Made by a program: the position numbers and the translations under genes
Notes under the pieces: model-generated
Seen by the model: only the letters and a program-made list of their open reading frames with translations
Told to the model about the DNA's origin: nothing
The model's database searches: none
Source: Verrucomicrobiota bacterium
GTDB taxonomy: Bacteria > Verrucomicrobiota > Verrucomicrobiia > Chthoniobacterales > Chthoniobacteraceae
Assembly (NCBI GenBank): GCA_009885995.1
Contig: VFJQ01000019.1
Location: forward strand, 34,472 to 98,471
Length of the DNA: 64,000 bases
Reading direction: 5' to 3'
In this document: positions 61,071 through 64,000 of the stretch, piece after piece
How positions within the stretch are numbered: position 1 is the stretch's first letter
Layout: each line of letters opens with the position of its first letter

Positions 61071-61642
61071 GGTTCGCCGAGTTCGTCCTCCAGTCGCCCA
61101 ACCACATCGGCGATGAAATCGTGAAAGCCCCAGCCGATGCCGTCGGTCATCTGCTCCACTTTCGCCAGCCGTTCGCGGAACTGCGGATACAGGCCGCGCG
61201 CTTCGCCGCGCAACAGGGCGGCCAGTTCGTCCAGCGCCGATTCCACGCTGCTGTAAAACCGCTCGTCGATGTCTCCATACTCGTGGGTGAAGCGCGCACC
61301 GTTCTCGACATAGCTCATCAATAGCTCCGCCGTGCCGGGGATGTTGCCCGTGGCCTTGCGATAATCGCGAATGGCCTTGCGTGCCTCTGCCAGCTTGAGC
61401 TTGCCGAAACCTCGCTTGGGAAAGAACTGCTCCACGATCTTGCTCCGATAAGTTTCCAGCACCTCACCGCCGCCGTCCTCGGCCTGACAGCGGGCGTGGA
61501 TGAAATCCCGGTTCCCGGCGGCCGCGTCGTAAAGGTCTTTCACGAGGGCGAGCAGCGCGGGCTTGTCCAAAGTGGCGAGATGTTTGCGGGCGGTGCTCCA
61601 GCCGCCGGGCTTTTGGGTAGGTTTGTTGGTTTCGTCAGGCAT
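61067..61642 (-). CDS. DUF6155-like uncharacterised protein
   Basis: The 191-residue soluble protein resembles DUF6155 in its opening (LATLDKPALLALVKDLYDAA) and KIVEQFFPKRGFGKLKLAEA. No function is known for the family. It lies 18 bp after the winged-helix gene and overlaps the hsdS fragment by 4 bp. Its place inside a type I restriction-modification locus suggests an accessory role in defence, but that is only contextual. Confidence 0.75.
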   Translation of the reverse strand: MPDETNKPTQKPGGWSTARKHLATLDKPALLALVKDLYDAAAGNRDFIHARCQAEDGGGEVLETYRSKIVEQFFPKRGFGKLKLAEARKAIRDYRKATGNIPGTAELLMSYVENGARFTHEYGDIDERFYSSVESALDELAALLRGEARGLYPQFRERLAKVEQMTDGIGWGFHDFIADVVGRLEDELGEP

Positions 61643-61660
61643 GGGTGGATAAGGTTAGCG

Positions 61661-61906
61661 TTAGATGCGTTTCAAGGGTGGCAAGGATTCCGGCGGAACG
61701 ATCACGGTGATGCTGCGCGCCTGGCCCGGCACGCGCCGGATGAAACCCCGCCGCTCCAGGGTGAGCACCATGGAATGCACGCTCGGCGGCGTGATTTGGA
61801 AATACCGCTGCATGTCCGCCTCCGCAGGCGCGCAACCGTTGATGATGCCGTATTGGTGGATGTAGGCGAGGAACTGGCCCTGGCGCGCGGTGGGAGCGGT
61901 GTTCAT
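61661..61906 (-). CDS. LexA-N-terminal-like winged-helix protein
   Basis: The 81-residue protein resembles the LexA DNA-binding domain without the peptidase part (TARQGQFLAYIHQYGI, then PPSVHSMVLTLERRGFIRRV). By family it should bind DNA and may regulate the locus. The ATG at 61906 is chosen because it overlaps the hsdS stop (ATGA); the ATG at 61924 gives 87 residues and is possible. It is the first gene after hsdS. Confidence 0.78.
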   Translation of the reverse strand: MNTAPTARQGQFLAYIHQYGIINGCAPAEADMQRYFQITPPSVHSMVLTLERRGFIRRVPGQARSITVIVPPESLPPLKRI

Positions 61907-63585
61907 GAATTTGCGGGCAGGCATGGGGCGGTGCCGGTGAGTTTGGCGACGAGGGCGAAGAGGAGGTTCGCGGCGGTGGCGCGGGAGGCGGCGAGCTGCG
62001 TTTCCAACGCGTCCACCAAGGCCATCAGTTGATCCACTTTGGCCACGATCCGGCGTTGTTCGGCGAGGGGTGGGAGCGCGATGGGTAAATTGCACATGAC
62101 CTCTCTGCCTATGTTCTTCATCGAGCTGCTCGTGCCTGAGGCGTTGCGCATGTAATACTCGCGGGATGGGTCCGATAGATTGGCGAGATTGATGAACACT
62201 TTCTCGATCTCGTCGGGAAAGGTGAATCGAACAATCTTATCGCTCATCATCAGACGTGGAGGCGTTTGCTCGACCACCACGCTACGAGCGACGAGTTCTT
62301 CGGTGTTGGCGCGCGATAAAAGGAAATCTCCAGGGCGGACTTCGCATTCGGGGCGAGGCTCCATTCCTGATGGTAACGCCTTGTTGGCTTCGGGATCGAA
62401 ACCTCCCCATGAAACGGCACTAACTTTCAGGACACCCCATTCGTTGCCGGAGCGGCTTTCTGAACCGCATTGAGGACTCCATCCCGAATCACTGGAGAGA
62501 GACAGATTACCCAGCCGCACCCACGACCATGAATACGGGGCTCCGAAAGGAACTACGTCGGAATCAACGGGCGAATAATCCTTCGCTTTCTCGGCGCGGC
62601 GTTGTTTGGCGATGCGGGCGATTAGTTCCTCCGCCGGTTCGTCGTTGGGGTCTTGGGGGACAAGTTTGCCTTGGACGGCGAGGGTGAGGATGGATTTGCG
62701 GAGGTCGGCGGGGGGGATGGCGTAGGACGGGTGGAAGAGGAACGGGAGGTTGGCCGGGGTGGGCGCGTCGGCAAAGCGGGCCAGCGACGCGCGGGCGAGC
62801 GCGGCGTGCCGCGTCTCCCGTTCCTGCTGCTGCGACTCCAGCCGATCACACAACGACATCAACTCATCCACCTTCGCCACGATCCGCTTCTGCTCGGAGA
62901 GCGGTGGGAGGGGCACGGGAATGGAAAGCCACTTTCCCTTATTAAGAATCGCAATCGTCGTGCTGCTCGATTTCTTCCACGCGGCATCTTGGAAGGAGTT
63001 AGACCGGGCGGCTATCAGTAGGTAGCTCGAATCAACAGCATCAACGGGCGTGAGTGAATTGATCTGCTGATTGAACGCGCACTCTCGCTCGATCAGATTG
63101 CATTTCCCAATCGTTCCGATGCAGACCATGAGAAGGCTGCCGCGCGGTGCGAGGCGACTACCAATTTCTGCACCGTGCCGAGTCAGACTCTCGTTTGAGT
63201 AGTCGATCGAGTTGGGAAGGATGTCGGCAGGCTTGATGAAGGGAACGTCGCCGTTGAAAGCATCGTGGTCGGCTTTGCTCGGGGTTGTCCCCGTTTGCGC
63301 CGCGCCGATGTCGGCGAGTGCCATCCATCGCCAATGGGATGGAACGTCGAAGGGTGGTTCCGCTTCTTCGACCGACTCTTTTGGCGAGCGCAAACCAAGA
63401 AAGTTCGCGAGGGCTGCGGCACTTTCACGGAACTCGATTACGGAAGGGACTGCGCCATCGCGCGGAAGCGCAGATGTGAGTCTTCCTTGAACCGCAAGTT
63501 CCAGCACCAGCTCGCGCATCTTCGCCACCGCGTTGGGCGCGTCGGCGAACTGGTCGAACTTTTCAAAGAAGGTTTCCAGCTTCAT
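61903..63585 (-). CDS. hsdS: Type I restriction-modification specificity subunit HsdS
   Basis: The 560-residue protein has two target-recognition domains with central and C-terminal conserved helices (LSEQKRIVAKVDELMSLCDR; LAEQRRIVAKVDQLMALVDA). It opens with an extra ~80-residue segment (MKLETFFEKFDQFADAP, then LVLELAVQGRL) repeated at about residue 300 (SILTLAVQGKL). By family it sets the DNA target of the HsdM methyltransferase. No full hsdR is in the window. The two half-repeats allow domain exchange and altered specificity. Confidence 0.93.
   Translation of the reverse strand: MKLETFFEKFDQFADAPNAVAKMRELVLELAVQGRLTSALPRDGAVPSVIEFRESAAALANFLGLRSPKESVEEAEPPFDVPSHWRWMALADIGAAQTGTTPSKADHDAFNGDVPFIKPADILPNSIDYSNESLTRHGAEIGSRLAPRGSLLMVCIGTIGKCNLIERECAFNQQINSLTPVDAVDSSYLLIAARSNSFQDAAWKKSSSTTIAILNKGKWLSIPVPLPPLSEQKRIVAKVDELMSLCDRLESQQQERETRHAALARASLARFADAPTPANLPFLFHPSYAIPPADLRKSILTLAVQGKLVPQDPNDEPAEELIARIAKQRRAEKAKDYSPVDSDVVPFGAPYSWSWVRLGNLSLSSDSGWSPQCGSESRSGNEWGVLKVSAVSWGGFDPEANKALPSGMEPRPECEVRPGDFLLSRANTEELVARSVVVEQTPPRLMMSDKIVRFTFPDEIEKVFINLANLSDPSREYYMRNASGTSSSMKNIGREVMCNLPIALPPLAEQRRIVAKVDQLMALVDALETQLAASRATAANLLFALVAKLTGTAPCLPANS
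61937..62065 (-). repeat. 129-bp direct repeat of the hsdS 3' end (copy 2, inside hsdS)
   Basis: This is the intact copy of the repeat at 60934-61062, encoding the HsdS C-terminal helix. Confidence 0.85.
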
Positions 63586-63615
63586 GCAGCGGTTCTCCCA
63601 GCCGCAACGCGGCGG

Positions 63616-63803
63616 CCCATACCAGCCCAGGGCAACGCCCTGGGTATGGCGTCAACAAACGAACAAAGCCCTGAAGGGGCGATCCATCCGCCGTGATGCA
63701 ATATCCAAACCGCACCCAATGACGACGAATTGGGCCGCCCCTTCAGGGCTTGAAATGAATGGGGGGCGGTTTTCCTGGGGCGTTGCCCCAGGCTGGTATG
63801 GGG
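63616..63803. repeat. Nested ~190-bp palindromic element inside the hsdM-hsdS gap
   Basis: Outer imperfect arms (CCCATACCAGCCCAGGGCAA onward at 63616-63640; complement at 63777-63803) and a perfect 16-bp inner pair (AAGCCCTGAAGGGGCG at 63666-63681; CGCCCCTTCAGGGCTT at 63736-63751) nest around a ~54-bp centre. This is a known type of dispersed palindrome in PVC genomes. It separates hsdM from hsdS by 256 bp, unusual for genes normally coupled. Confidence 0.85.
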
Positions 63804-63841
63804 CGCGCCGTTGGCGCTGGGGACTTCGGCATGGGCGACCC

Positions 63842-64000
63842 TCATCGTGACAACGCCTCCATCAACTGTGCCTTCAACTGCCCGCGCGTCTCGGCGATCT
63901 GGGCGAGGAGCTTTTCGTATTCGGGCAGGAGGTGGTCCACGTCGCCGGGGCCGGTGTCGGGGTTGTGCGGGTTCTTGAGGTCGAGGTTGAAGTTGCCGGC
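63842..64000 (-). CDS. hsdM: Type I DNA methyltransferase HsdM, C-terminal end only
   Basis: The last 52 codons of a leftward gene read FNLDLKNPHNPDTGPGD and then LLPEYEKLLAQIAETRGQLK, the standard C-terminal helix of HsdM. The catalytic domain lies beyond the window. It precedes hsdS, the expected order. By family it methylates adenine in the HsdS target. Confidence 0.85.
   Translation of the reverse strand, partial: AGNFNLDLKNPHNPDTGPGDVDHLLPEYEKLLAQIAETRGQLKAQLMEALSR

Overview
This 64 kb window is GC-rich chromosomal DNA with tight, often 4-bp-overlapping genes and few Shine-Dalgarno sites. It most likely comes from a Gram-negative member of the PVC superphylum, probably Verrucomicrobiota. 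The best clue is a 1720-residue ThuA / PVC-type dehydrogenase propeller / HEAT / cytochrome c / ThuA fusion (15.9-21.1 kb), an architecture typical of Planctomycetes and Verrucomicrobia. A KdsD isomerase and an ABC polysaccharide exporter point to an outer membrane with LPS or capsule. No tRNA, rRNA or CRISPR array was seen.

Layout. 0-5.2 kb: the 3' part of a histidine kinase, a family-4 glycosyltransferase, kdsD, a TlpA-type thioredoxin and corA. 5.2-13.3 kb: an overlapping AddB/AddA-type nuclease-helicase pair, then a LuxE-like/LuxC-like pair (acyl activation and acyl reduction to aldehyde) without luciferase genes. 13.35-15.4 kb: a clear SAM-I riboswitch ahead of a threonine-synthase-like gene, a ThiS/MoaD-type sulfur carrier and a NIL-domain protein. 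This is the most intriguing unit, because its control and partners fit homocysteine/methionine synthesis better than threonine synthesis. 15.4-22.2 kb: a cupin, the giant ThuA/cytochrome protein and a divergent AraC regulator. 22.2-23.9 kb: a CbpA-like J-protein and a methyltransferase.

23.9-38.7 kb: a 15-gene leftward operon for a surface polysaccharide. It encodes an ABC exporter (Wzm/Wzt), a nonulosonate module resembling B. subtilis spsE/spsF/spsG, a pyruvyltransferase-like protein, an FkbM-like methyltransferase, a sulfotransferase, an epimerase and five glycosyltransferases. A divergent sulfotransferase-like gene follows. 40-49.3 kb is mainly housekeeping: a glycosyltransferase, thiH-thiS, a Y-family polymerase, gatB, a degenerate nucleotidyl cyclase, cvpA and aroC. 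49.4-53.4 kb: a secreted 1341-residue repeat protein with a tail-spike-type S74 chaperone end. 53.5-60.5 kb: gamma-glutamyltransferase, a lone receiver protein, three minor-pilin-like genes, a DUF3592-like membrane protein and an NlpC/P60 lipoprotein.

60.5-64 kb: a rearranged type I restriction-modification locus (leftward hsdM-hsdS, a winged-helix protein and a DUF6155-like protein). It ends in duplicated or residual tails of hsdS and hsdR beside the last ~35 codons of a GH15 glucoamylase. This looks like an accessory insertion or deletion scar. Several different palindromic intergenic elements are scattered through the window, mostly between convergent genes.
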